From: Lichina pygmaea
Lineage: Eukaryota; Ascomycota; Lichinomycetes; Lichinales; Lichinaceae
Length of the DNA: 64,000 nt
NCBI GenBank assembly: GCA_963422465.1
Contig: OY730172.1
Coordinates: 2,480,001-2,544,000 of the forward strand
Reading direction: 5' to 3'
Of the stretch, positions 38,101 through 46,941 are shown in pieces (the first letter of the stretch is position 1; the number at the start of each line of letters is the position of its first letter). The position numbers and the translations under genes are program-made. Under the pieces are notes generated by a model. The model was not told the origin of the DNA, did no database searches, and saw nothing but the letters and a program-made list of their open reading frames with translations.

Positions 38101-38359
38101 TCCAGAAAGTAGGGTGGAGAGATGACAGATTCAGGTTTTTGTTAATAAGAAAAAGAGTTCTACCAATCTCTGGAGAATATAAAGGAAGAAAAGAAGAAAA
38201 AACAGTTGAGGTGCTGGTTTGAAGGTGAGGATTCTTCCAGGGTTCTTGAAGTGCAATAATATCTACTTCTTGAAGAGTTGGGGTTGCTAGAAGTAGCTCT
38301 TGGACTGATTGGCTTTTCTGCACATTGTATTGAAGAAGTGTGAACTTTGTATTCTTCAT
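35117..38359 (-). CDS. LINE ORF2: endonuclease-reverse transcriptase, open over 1080 codons
   Basis: Encodes the polyprotein that nicks DNA and reverse-transcribes LINE RNA at the nick. The APE-type endonuclease lies at about residues 1-230 (QYNVQKSQ, ALQEPW, TDSNLHHPDW, SDHRPV). The reverse transcriptase lies at about 430-760 (KPFTAGGKDKLPNGF, RPIALLNTTGK, SLDISGAYDR, GVPQGSPLSPILF, FADDTNLLAF with the catalytic DD). The C-terminal domain ends in a CMCGQAEETVKHITSSC finger. I see no RNase H domain, which many Tad-clade elements carry. The ATG at 38359 overlaps the ORF1 stop as ATGA. No stop or frameshift is visible, unlike the other copies. The upstream ORF1 is truncated by the chimeric junction. 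Confidence 0.92.
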   Translation of the reverse strand: MKNTKFTLLQYNVQKSQSVQELLLATPTLQEVDIIALQEPWKNPHLQTSTSTVFSSFLPLYSPEIGRTLFLINKNLNLSSLHPTFWSKDFVSLEIHLENTSTSLWVHNLYFTPSSQENYLQASEALLCLLQNALQAKGQHILLTDSNLHHPDWSKKRRLYSDTAHKFQTLMKNSNLELAIAPFTPTRARSLSHKPCSPIDLSFISSSLSNSLIFSKIALQFFHGSDHRPVLTSLDLDSPRKTWKPERNWKTLDTNLAKQECNNLQLPFHFQDKHEVDEYLEYLNHFLQEIADRCTELQKQSSHSVPWWNQEIQTKVKQERRIRRQVLRGQASQEELEEATKLKKKAVREGKQNTFRKQVHELASSSKFWKLAKWGKSKANKTPDLPLVPDLETQEGLAKSFEEKTKSFSAQFFPEARVPEPSTESHQSTPEIQLSQEVTTEEVEQILNKKKPFTAGGKDKLPNGFLKALGPKFCQAIAVLTSTCWRLEYFPEKFKNAKTVCLRKPGKGIYNQAKAWRPIALLNTTGKLMEAITAARLSKVAEEAKLLPEIQMGFRKGRSTESALFLLTSQVEKVWKEGMVASLLSLDISGAYDRVLPEILQKILERKGIPLWLTSWIFSFCTRRTTTLVFDDSESSSIPIHCGVPQGSPLSPILFLFYISELHETVHSPTTGVSALGFADDTNLLAFGHSLKSNLLKLKNTHLKCLSWAARHGMVFSPEKYEILHFSRRRSDNLQLKLRLGNVILKPKEEVRVLGVYLDAKLHWHKHRRIILQKAQKALSSLSRTSYSTWGFPVLTARLVYTAILRSVLSYAVGIWFNPLRKSSNISSLIIFQNKCLRLIGGAFKATPSFLLESELFLLPLDLYFKFRTACFLSSIQTSSLKDFLDSTFSTISSYASSLRKPLKKSSTISPNWKFTWLSQITTNQASSKKELQILFTKEWENQWEEKKRKGYAGWQVFCQKPHYNNLKLYKELQKAEASLLLQTRTGRIGLASFLFRAGVPDFPTPLCMCGQAEETVKHITSSCSLYSSQRQHALFNPQDFTTIISNPELLQKFLYWFMSLKRLNQFNLAFKLHYSHSNI

Positions 38360-38579
38360 GTAGACATTTCATCTTCAAAGATCTTGAAGGGGTTGACTGA
38401 CTGCTTTCCCCCTGTGTTTGTTGATCTTGTAGACAGAATTTGCACTTCTGGAGACCCTCCTCTGAGTCTCTCTGAGCTTCTAGTTGGCTCTGTGGTTTTC
38501 CGTCTTTTTCCCCCTGGAAGAGTCTGTATGAAGGGGAAAGTAACTGGAGACTGTGTGACTGGGACAGTGGTAGCAGTGG

Positions 38580-39696
38580 CCACAGTCGTAGTATGCCAGA
38601 ACATAGTGTAGAGTTGGCACCCCCCCACAGGGTCTCTACCACGCTTTCCCACAGTCCCGAGGTCTCTTGCACTCCGCCGTACGTGCTCACCCCTGGGATC
38701 CTGCTTCGGAGCGCTGGGTCACCAGCCCAGAGCCCACGCTCCAACTGTAGTTTGCTCCCTGAGCTCGTCGTTTGCAGCCTAATCCTGCACTCCGTACGAA
38801 CCGGCATGCGCATCCGTCCTCTCGGGCCATATAGACAGTCTCGTAGTAGGCCCAGGCCCTACCTCCGTCACTGCCATTATATGCCACGCCTCGCAGTTGT
38901 TAACTGTTTCGCGTTACCTTCGCAGATCTCTCGTACGAAGGCCGACCATGCCTCGCAGGCCTTACGGATCCTGCAGGCCGTGCCAGCACCTGCAGGGCCG
39001 CCTTTCCAGCCCACTAACCAAGTAGGGAGGAGTTCTCCTTGGTCCGCTGTCGCCTGTGGGGCCCCGGTTGCACCTGTTGGCCCACTGGATAACCCAGTCC
39101 CCTGGCCCCAGATTGTGGATCGTACGAAGAGACTTCGTGGCAAGGCCTTAGGCAAAACCATCAAGCCAGCACTTTGGCTATCACACGGCCCTTAGGCACT
39201 GGAGCGGCGACGTCTCCTCGTACGACCACTCTCCTTCTTTAACAGGTGGTCCCCGTTCGATTAACAACGCCGCGGTGCCAAGGCCACTCCCCCCCTAGCA
39301 GATCCTCACGCGTTAGCTGGAGACTCTGCTAGGAGGGTGACGTGACGAGAACTCCTCTCGACTACTCCAGAGGTGCCCTATCAGACGCCTAGACTTCACA
39401 TCCACCAGCTGTGGGGCTGGCTTCGGGCCGTAGCGTACACGGTAGTCGTCTGTCGGGTGGTTTTCCTCTCCCAAGCTTGGTCGCAGTCCTCTGTTCTGCT
39501 GTAGCTGTTTCACGGGGGCATCCAGGGTGCCTGCGCGACACCTCCGGTGGCCCGTCGCTCCGCAACACCAGCAGCTCGACCGGTGACTCGATTAGCTCTC
39601 GGTGCAGCGACTACGAGCAGCCTGGGAAGCCGCCCGCCATCGACTGCCCCGAGGTTCCCAGCCTGCACCACGTGGAGGTTCGAGTCGTTGCAGGCC
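38580..39696 (-). other. Foreign 5' module of chimeric LINE 1 (WEIRD-like)
   Basis: 1117 bp, starting ggcctgcaacgactcgaacc on the minus strand and ending cgactgtgg at the LINE junction. It aligns over its whole length with 43729-44852 and with nothing in the two full-length LINEs. It is GC-rich, unlike the LINE. A short frame in both copies encodes AYNGSDGG/SR...WAYYETVYMAREDG, and another encodes LLPTWLVGWKGGPAGAG. The position and ~1.1-kb size recall the WEIRD part of Magnaporthe MINE elements. I could not compare the sequences. Confidence 0.75.
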
Positions 39697-40878
39697 TATT
39701 TGTGGTATTACATCAACCAGACCCACAGTAATTGGGTACAATTATTACCAGTGGTACAGCTGGCAATCAACCAGCACAGATCAGACTCAACAAAGGAATC
39801 ACTATTCTTTGCCAATTTTGGACAACACACAAACATCAGAATGCCAAGCAGAGCTTCACCAAACATGGAGAAAGCACTCCAGCATAACAAGCTCCTACAA
39901 CAAACACACATGATGATGAAGCATTACCTTCAAGAGACCTCAGAAAAGATGTAACACTAAATAGACAAAAAATCAAAAATAACACCTCAGCTGAAGAAGG
40001 GGGATAAAGTCTACCTCCTCACAAAAAATTGGAAAGTTAAGAAACCAAGAATAAAGAAACTGGACCATGTCAAGGTCAGACTATTTTCAGTTGAAGAAAG
40101 AACTAGACCAGTCAACATCAGACTGTGACTACCGAGAGACACTCGGGTACACCCAAACTTTCATATCTCAATGATCAAATTAGCCGACCAGAGCACACCC
40201 TTGCAGGAAACATTTCATTACCAACCAGAGGAAGAACAGGAATTCAAGGTTGAACAGATCTTGAAGAGAAAAGGTCAGCGATACCTTGTCAAGTGGAAAA
40301 ACTACCCAGACTCAGAAAATACCTGGGAACCACTCAGGAACCTTGTGAACTGCCAGCTCCTTCTGCAGCAGTTCCGGCAGTAGCAGGACTGAACAGCTCA
40401 GCCTGCAGTGCGGATGTGTCAATGACTGTCACTGACAAGTCTTCACCATCCACCTCCATCTTAGCAACAAGGCACTGGAGCTTCTTCTTTGCTCAACCCT
40501 CAGCACCTTCAAGAACTTTTCACTGTCAGGACACACAAGCCTGCAGTTCGGCAAGCTGCTCAACAAGAGTGTCCCACTTGGCCTCATCAACAGCCAAATC
40601 CTTATGAAGGTTATCTTGGGTCATGTTCAGCAACTCCTAAGAAAGTGACACACAAGACTTCCCATGACAAGTGCATTCAGCACACTTTAACTTATTATTG
40701 TTGTCAGACATTCAGAAGCAGGGCTTGTGGTTCAAAACACAGAAGTCACACAGAGCAAGCAACACAAAGTTATGATCACAGATCTGGGCTGCCAGTTATT
40801 TTCAGTAAGCAGAGGCATGTGATTTTGCAGACATACTCAAGAATTCATCAGGACAATGAATGAAGAAGAGGAGGGTAG

Positions 40879-41438
40879 TGTTATGACCCATGGGATGGGA
40901 GCCACTTATTTATAGACAATCAGGCCGCGGGCCAGGCAAGAGGACACTATGGAAGTCAAGTGACCAACCAACAAGGGGTCACGTGACTGTCAAGACACAC
41001 ATGGGAGTCTTGACGCAGCATGCATGAAGCATCAAGACAATCTCACCAGTCTTGACACAGGATGTATGAAGCATCAAGACAATCTCACCAGTCTTGACGC
41101 AGGGTGTATAACATGGTGGGACTGTCAAGACAATCTCACCTGTCTTGACATCAAGACTGTCAAGACAATCTTGATTGTCTCAACAGGCCAGCACTATATA
41201 GTCTGACAATAGTTCCCCTATGGAACAATCATCTTCAACTCATGTTGTGATCCAGACAACTAGATCTACTTCAATAAAATCCTTTTGTACGAAGCTATTG
41301 ATCAGGTGTCACCACCACCACGTTCCACCAAACCCCTTCGCACTCCTTGACACTCCTCTCCTGCGAGAACCAACCTGCCTTCCGCATCTCACCCTTAATC
41401 CTATACTCGGTTAGGACAGCATGGTACAGACTGCAACA
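40879..41438 (+). repeat. 3' LTR of chromovirus B
   Basis: 560 bp, same layout as the 5' LTR. A purine-rich stretch (gaagaagaggagggtag) stands directly before it. It ends gcaaca before the AGAGT target copy. Confidence 0.9.
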
Positions 41439-42598
41439 AGAGTGTACAGTTTCATGAAGTTCAGAAATGTAAAATAGAAATAGAATAGGAGATAAAGAGG
41501 AATCTTGGGAAACTCCACAGTGAATAGGAATAGCAGAAGACTCAGAGTCATCAAACACAAGAGTGGTAGAATGACTGGTGCAGAAAGAGAGAATCCAGGA
41601 AGATAGCCAGAGAGGAATTCCTTTTCTCTCTAGGATTTGTTGGAGGATCTTAGGTAGAACTCTGTCATAGGCTCCTGAGATATCCAGAGAAAGTAGAGAT
41701 GCAACCATGCCTTCCTTCCAGACTTTTTCCACTTGGGAAGTTAGTAGGAAGAGTGCTGATTCAGTTGATCTTTCTTTCCTGAAGCCCATCTGGATTTCTG
41801 GCAAAAGTCTAGCTTCTTCTGCTACCTTGCTTAGCCTGGTTGCTGTAATAGCTTCCATCAGCTTGCCAGTTGTGTTTAGCAAAGCTATAGGGCGCCAGGC
41901 TTTAGCTTGGTTATAGCATCCTTTACCAGGTTTTCTTAGACAGACTGTCTTTGCATTCTTGAACCTCTCTGGAAAGTATTCCAGTCTCCAGCATGTTGAT
42001 GTGAGAACAGCTATAGCTTGGCAGAACTTGGAACCCAGAGCTTTCAGAAATCCATTTGGCAGCTTATCTTTTCCCCCTGCTGTGAAAGGTTTCTTTTTGT
42101 TCAGGATTTGTTCCACTTCTTCAGCAGTAACTTCCTGTGAAAGCTGGATCTCTGGAGTACTCTGGGAACTCTCTGTACTTGGTTCTGGAACAAGTGCTTT
42201 GGGGAAGAACTGGGCTGAGAATGCTTTTGTCTTCTCCTCAAAGGTTTTAGCTAGTCCTTCTTGAGTTTCCAAGTCTGGGACCAGGGGAAGATCAGGAGTC
42301 CTGTTGGCCTTTGTTTTTCCCCACTTTGCAAGCTTCCAGAATTTTGAAGAACTGGCTAGCTCATGGACTTGTTGTCTGAAGGTGGTCTGCTTTCCCTCTC
42401 TGACTGCTTTTTTCTTGTTCTTAGTTGCTTGCTCAAGGTCTTCTTGGGATGCCTGTCCTCTGAGAACTTGTCTTCTTACTCTTCTTTCCTCTCTAACCTT
42501 GTTTTGGATGTCTTGGTTCCACCAGGGAACTGAGTGACCAGATTGCTTCTGGAGCTGTGTACATTTGCTTGCCACTTCTTGGAGAAAGTTGTCCAGGT

Positions 42599-43039
42599 TT
42601 TTTTGATTTTTTTGATTTGATTCTTACACTGATTTGGCTGTTAAGTCATGCAGAACTTCTTGAAGGATTTTTGTCTCTGGTAGACTTGACTCGGGGACCT
42701 CACGCATTTACCGTACACCCCGTGGTTTGTAGTGTACGTACTGTGGGAAAACCCCAAACCCCGTAGGGGAAATAGGAAAACCACAGTAATGAGGGTTTTG
42801 TGGATCTTGACAGATATTGGGTGAGCTATTTCTTGGGGGTTTTCATACATCTTGCGAGGAGTACATCTTAGACAAGTTCTATGAATCTCGGGGGTTTTTG
42901 TGGCAGAATGTGGGGTGGGTCAGATTCGAACTGACGACTAGTTTAGTCAGGTTCTCCAGGCCTGACACCACTAGTTCCGGGTCATGGGTGCCACGTAGTG
43001 GGAAACTCTCACCAGCTTCCCGCTACACCATGCCGCCCC
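42599..43039 (-). mobile_element. tRNA-derived SINE with LINE-like 3' tail
   Basis: 441-bp insertion in LINE copy 1, with TSD aagttgtccaggt at 42586-42598 and 43040-43052. On the minus strand the head has an A-box-like tggtgtagcggg (43030-43019) and a B-box-like agttcgaatct (42932-42922). The spacing is wider than in a tRNA gene. The body has no ORF. The 3' end contains ctgcatg...cagtgtaagaatcaaatcaaa, nearly the same as the 3' end of the LINEs in this window. SINEs often borrow the 3' end of a partner LINE so that its RT recognises them, which explains the match. Confidence 0.8.
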
Positions 43040-43728
43040 AAGTTGTCCAGGTACTCCAAGTACTTATCCACTTCATTTTTGTCTTGAAAGTGGGAAGGTA
43101 GCTGTAGCTTCTCACACTCTACTCTTGTAAGGTTTGAGTCCAGTGTCTTCCAGTTCCTTTCTGGCTTCCAGGTTTTCCTTGGAGGATCCAGGTCCAGGCT
43201 AGTTGGTATAGGTCTGTGGTCAGACCCATGAAAGAACTGGAGAGCCACTTTAGAGAAAATCAGGGAGTTAGAAAGAGAAGAAGAAATAAAAGACAGATCA
43301 ATTGCAGAACATGGTTTTTCTGAAAGAGATCTTGCTCTGGTGGGAGTAAAAGGTGCAATAGCTAAATCCAGATTTAAATCTTTCATTAGACCTTGGAACT
43401 TGTTTGCAGTGTCAGAGTACAGTCTTCTTTTCTTTGACCAGTCTGGGTGGTGGAGGTTTGAATCTGTGAGAAGAATATGTTGTCCTTGTACTTGTAAAGC
43501 ATTTTGAAGTAAACAGAGAAGAGCTTCTGTTGCCTCTGTATAGTTTTCTTGACTTGATGGGGTAAAGTAAAGATTATGCACCCAAAGAGAAGTAGAAGAG
43601 TTTTCTAAGTAGATTTCAAGAGAAATAAAGTCTTTACTCCAGAAAGTAGGATGAAGAGAAGAGAGTTTCAGGTTTTTGTTAATAAGAAAAAGTGTTCTAC
43701 CAATCTCTGAACAGTAAAGAGGAAGAAA

Positions 43729-44852
43729 GGCCTGCGAAGACTCAAACCTCCACGCGGTGCAGGCTGGGAACCTCAGGGCAGCGATGGCAGGCAGTCTCCC
43801 AAGCTGCTTGTAGTCGCTGCACCGAGAGCTAATTGAGTCACCGGTCGAGCTGCTGGTGCCCGTGGAGCGACGGGCCACCGGAGGTGTTGTGCAGGCACCC
43901 TGGACACCCCCGTGAAGCGACATCAGCAGAACAGAGAACTTCGACCAAACTGGTTATGAAAACCACCCGACGGATGTCTACCGTGTACGCTACAGCCCGA
44001 AGCCAGCCTTGCAACTGGTGGATGTGAAGTCTAGACACCTGACAGGGCATCTCTGGAGTAGACGAGAGGAGTTCCTATCGCACACCCCCCTTCTGGCAGA
44101 GTCTCCAGCAGCTGATGCATCAAGGATCTTGTTCTAGGAGGGGAGCGATGTCTGTACCGCGGTGTTGTTAATCGAACAGGGACTACGTGTTAAAGAAGGC
44201 GAGCAGGTGGCACGAAGGGTTTCCGCCACTCCAGTACCTAAGGGCTGTGTGATAGTCAAAGTGCTGGCTTGATGGTTTTGCCTAAGGTCTTGCCACGGAT
44301 TCTCTTCGGGCCACCTACAGACTGGGGCTAGGGCACTGGAGGTTCTCCAGTGGGCCACCACGTACATCCGGGGTCCCACAGGCGACAGTGGGCAGACGGA
44401 GACTTCTCCCTACTTGGTTAGTGGGCTGGAAAGGCGGTCCTGCAGGTGCTGGCATGGCCTGCAGGGTCTGTAGAGCCTGCGAGGCATGGTCGGCCTCTGT
44501 GCGAGAGATCTACAGAGATAACGCGAAACAGCGAGAGCTGCGGGGCGTGGCATATAATGGCAGTGACGGCAGTAGGGTCTGGGCCTACTACGAGACTGTC
44601 TATATGGCCCGAGAGGACGGAAGCGCATGCCGGTCTGTACAGAGTGCAGGCTCAGGCTGCAAATGACGGGCTCAAGGAGCAAACTGCAGTTGGAGCGTGG
44701 GCTCCGGGCTGGCAACCCGGCGCTCCGAAGCAGGACCTAGGGGTGAGCGTACACAGCGGAGCGCAAAAGACCTCAGGACTGCGGGGAAGCGTGGCAGAGA
44801 CCCTGCACGGGATGTCGACTCTGCGCTATGCCTCGGCATAGCTCAACTGTGG
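43729..44852 (+). other. Foreign 5' module of chimeric LINE 2 (WEIRD-like)
   Basis: 1124 bp, homologous end to end with 38580-39696 (inverted). It starts ggcctgc and ends actgtgg, exactly as in the other copy, although the LINE sequence that follows is different. An ORF at 44388-44666 reads LLPTWLVGWKGGPAGAG...AYNGSDGSR, and the same peptide segments occur in the other copy. No known domain was recognised. Confidence 0.75.
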
Positions 44853-45368
44853 TCTGAAGCTCTACAAAGAGTTACAGAAAGCTGAGGCAAGTCTGCTACT
44901 GCAAATCAGGACTGGAAGAATTGGTCTGGCAAGTTTTCTTTTCAGAGCTGGAGCTCCTGACTTCCCTACCCCACTATGTGTGTGTGGCCAAGCAGAAGAA
45001 ACTGCAAAACATATCACCTCTTCATGCTCTCTTTATTCAAGACAAAGACAACAAGTCTCTTTTAATCCCCAAGACTTCACCACTATTATTTCAAACCCAG
45101 AGCTACTACAGAAGTTCTTGTACTGGTTTATGTCTTTGAAAAGACTAAACCAGTTTAATCTAGCTTTCAAACTCCACTATTCCCAATCCAATACCTAGAT
45201 TCTCTTCTCTTACCAGAAACTTCAAGATTCCTTTTGTTACATTCCCTAGTCACACCCTGCCTTCAGTTTTTATCCCTTCAAAGGTTTTCTGAAGGAGTTC
45301 ACTATTAGCTAGAAGATCTGCATGGCTGTAAAGCTACTACCAGTGTAAGAATCAAATAAAAAATAAAA
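43729..45368 (+). mobile_element. Chimeric LINE 2: foreign 5' module plus 0.5-kb LINE 3' end
   Basis: 1.64-kb insertion on the plus strand inside ORF2 of LINE copy 1, with TSD taaagaggaagaaa at 43715-43728 and 45369-45382. Bases 43729-44852 are the foreign module, starting ggcctgcgaagactcaaacc. From about 44853 it becomes the last ~0.5 kb of the LINE: the ORF2 C-terminus with CGQAEETAKHITSSC, then a 3' UTR ending gtgtaagaatcaaataaa. It was inserted in the opposite orientation to its host LINE. Confidence 0.9.
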
Positions 45369-45546
45369 TAAAGAGGAAGAAAAGAAGAGAAAACAGTAGA
45401 GGTGCTTGTCTCCAGGTGAGGGTTTTTCCAGGGTTCTTGAAGTGCAATAATGTCCACCTCTTGAAGAGCTGAGGTTGCTAGAAGTAGCTCTTGGACTGAT
45501 TGGCTTTTTTGCACATTATACTGGAGAAGTGTGAGCTTTGAGTCTT

Positions 45547-46941
45547 TCATGTAGACATCTCATCTTCAAAGATCTTGAAAGAGTTGGCTGATACTTTTCC
45601 CTTATTATTTGTTGATCTTGCCCCAAGAATTTGAACTTCTGGACAGCTTCCCCTGATTCTCTCTGAGCTTCTGGTTGGCTCAGCTGTTTTATGTTTTTTC
45701 CCCCCTGGGAGTGGCTGGGAGAAAGAGAAAGATGTAGCTGGAGATTGGGGTACTGGTGTCAGAGATGTAGAGATTGGGATCTCATACTTCCCTGGGCGTG
45801 AAATCCAAGCTTCCCTGGCTTTCTTGGCTGCTTCCTGGCGTACTGGGCATGTGCTAGCCCAGGCTGGGTGAGATCCCTGGCAATTGCAGCATTTTGGTTT
45901 CAGCAAGTTTTCAGGAATTGGGCATGCTCTCCTCTCATGTTGTCCACCACATGCTCCACAGGCAGTTCTGTTCCTGCAGGCATGAGCTTGGTGGCCATAG
46001 CCAAAGTACTTGAAGCATTGTGCAATAACTGTATTTGCCAGGAAGGGTTCCACTTCATGTAGTCTGTGTCCCAGCACTAGTCCATTCTCAATAAGAAGAT
46101 TGGCCTGTTGGGGAGTAGAGAGATCCAGGTGGAGAGAGGTGACCTGTTTCTTTTGAGCTATGGATTTCTTGGACCAATATGCTCTCAGAATAGTGATCTG
46201 TTTGCCAAGAGAAGGGTTGCTAGTCTGGATTTTTTTGCAGGTGTCCTCCAGATTCTCTGGCTGGATATCTGCTGTTCTGACTCCATGAACCAGAACTGGG
46301 AATCTCTTGGGCTGGACTATTGCCTTTGTGTTGAAGATAGTTGCAGTCCAGGAGGAATCCTTTTCCAGAAAAAGCTTAGTTTCCTGGCTCTCTGTGTGAA
46401 TAAGAATATCCCCTGATGGGAGTTTTCTCACTGCCCTGATCTGTTTGTTATAAGGGCTTGGGAGTCTGTCTTGGAGGGCTTGGAAGAGCTGGACATGGGT
46501 TCTGTTGGCCATGTCTGGAGTCTGGTGCCCAGGGTGTACCAGAACCTCTTTGAGAATTCTGGAAGCTAGTGGAATTTGAGCAGAGGAAGTTTTTGCAGCT
46601 GCCTGTGCATAAGATGGGTTTGCCTCTTGTCTATCTAGACGTTTGTTGAGGTTTTCAAGTTCCTGGATAATCTTGTTGGTAATGCCAGAGGGTAGAGGCT
46701 GGACAGTGCTAGTCTGCAGCTCTGCAGAGAGTTTTTGCTTGAGGTTCTCCCAGCTTTTTCTGACTGGTTCTGGAACTGTTTGGGTTTTTAGCCAGGAGTT
46801 AAGAAGTTCCCAGTCTTTCTGTATAGTACTTTCAGTGGTGGGAGAACTAGCTTGAGTGTTAGAGAGACTGGAAGCTGGTGTGGCTAGTGGTGCTCTGGGA
46901 TTGGTTTCTAAAGAAGTGGGTTTTTTCTTTTTTAGTGCTAT
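45547..46941 (-). pseudogene. LINE copy 1 ORF1 (gag-like, zinc knuckles), start codon lost
   Basis: The frame is open from beyond 47000 down to the stop at 45547, but the ATG used in LINE copy 2 (24742) is ATA here at 46941-46939. The protein has a polar, coiled N-terminus and a central RNA-binding region (RDILIHTESQE-like block). A C-terminal knuckle set follows: CFKYFGYGHQAHAC (second Cys replaced by Tyr), CGACGGQHERRAC and CCNCQGSHPAWASTC. It ends FKIFEDEMST. The last codon overlaps the ATG of ORF2 in the tetranucleotide ATGA (45550-45547). Confidence 0.75.

Larger units (their letters stand above)
34945..39696 (-). mobile_element. Chimeric LINE 1: LINE body plus foreign 5' module
   Basis: 4.75-kb insertion in the integrase region of chromovirus B, with TSD tatttgtggtatt at 34932-34944 and 39697-39709. 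On the minus strand it starts with a ~1.1-kb foreign module (39696-38580). It then enters the LINE in the last third of ORF1 (from 38579), runs through a complete ORF2 and ends with the LINE tail (34945). The 5' UTR and first two thirds of ORF1 seen in LINE copy 2 are absent. One uninterrupted insertion with one TSD means that both parts arrived together. Confidence 0.9.
30214..41438 (+). mobile_element. Ty3/Gypsy chromovirus B (fossil), inserted in LINE copy 1
   Basis: LTR element with TSD AGAGT at 30209-30213 and 41439-41443, placing it in ORF2 of LINE copy 1. Parts: 5' LTR, gag (about 30800-31617), Cys/His-rich segment (32032-32289), protease (32328-32906), reverse transcriptase (32949 to about 33660), RNase H (about 33756-34253), integrase (about 34270-34944, resuming at 39697), chromodomain (about 40220-40340), antisense ORF region (about 40860-40490) and 3' LTR. 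LINE chimera 1 interrupts the integrase region. It is the most decayed of the three chromoviruses, with clearly more than a dozen breaks, mainly transitions. Confidence 0.9.
10453..45550 (-). pseudogene. LINE copy 1 ORF2 (endonuclease/reverse transcriptase), in five pieces
   Basis: Pieces run from the start MKDSKLTLLQYNVQKSQS at 45550 to the C-terminus at about 10453. Order on the minus strand: endonuclease N-terminus (45550-45383), rest of the endonuclease with FHGSDHRP (43714-43053), the linker and first RT blocks including LLSLDISGAYDRVLP (42585-41444), the FADDTNL region and thumb (30208-29067), and the last 29 residues (10540-10453). The gaps are later insertions. Nonsense changes inside the RT-to-C-terminus pieces show that it had also decayed by mutation. 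Confidence 0.75.

Noticed and set aside
38160-38813. 217-residue frame crossing the chimeric junction
   Set aside because: It is an off-frame reading that joins the foreign module and LINE by chance. The LINE's real frames there are the ORF1 end and the ORF2 start.
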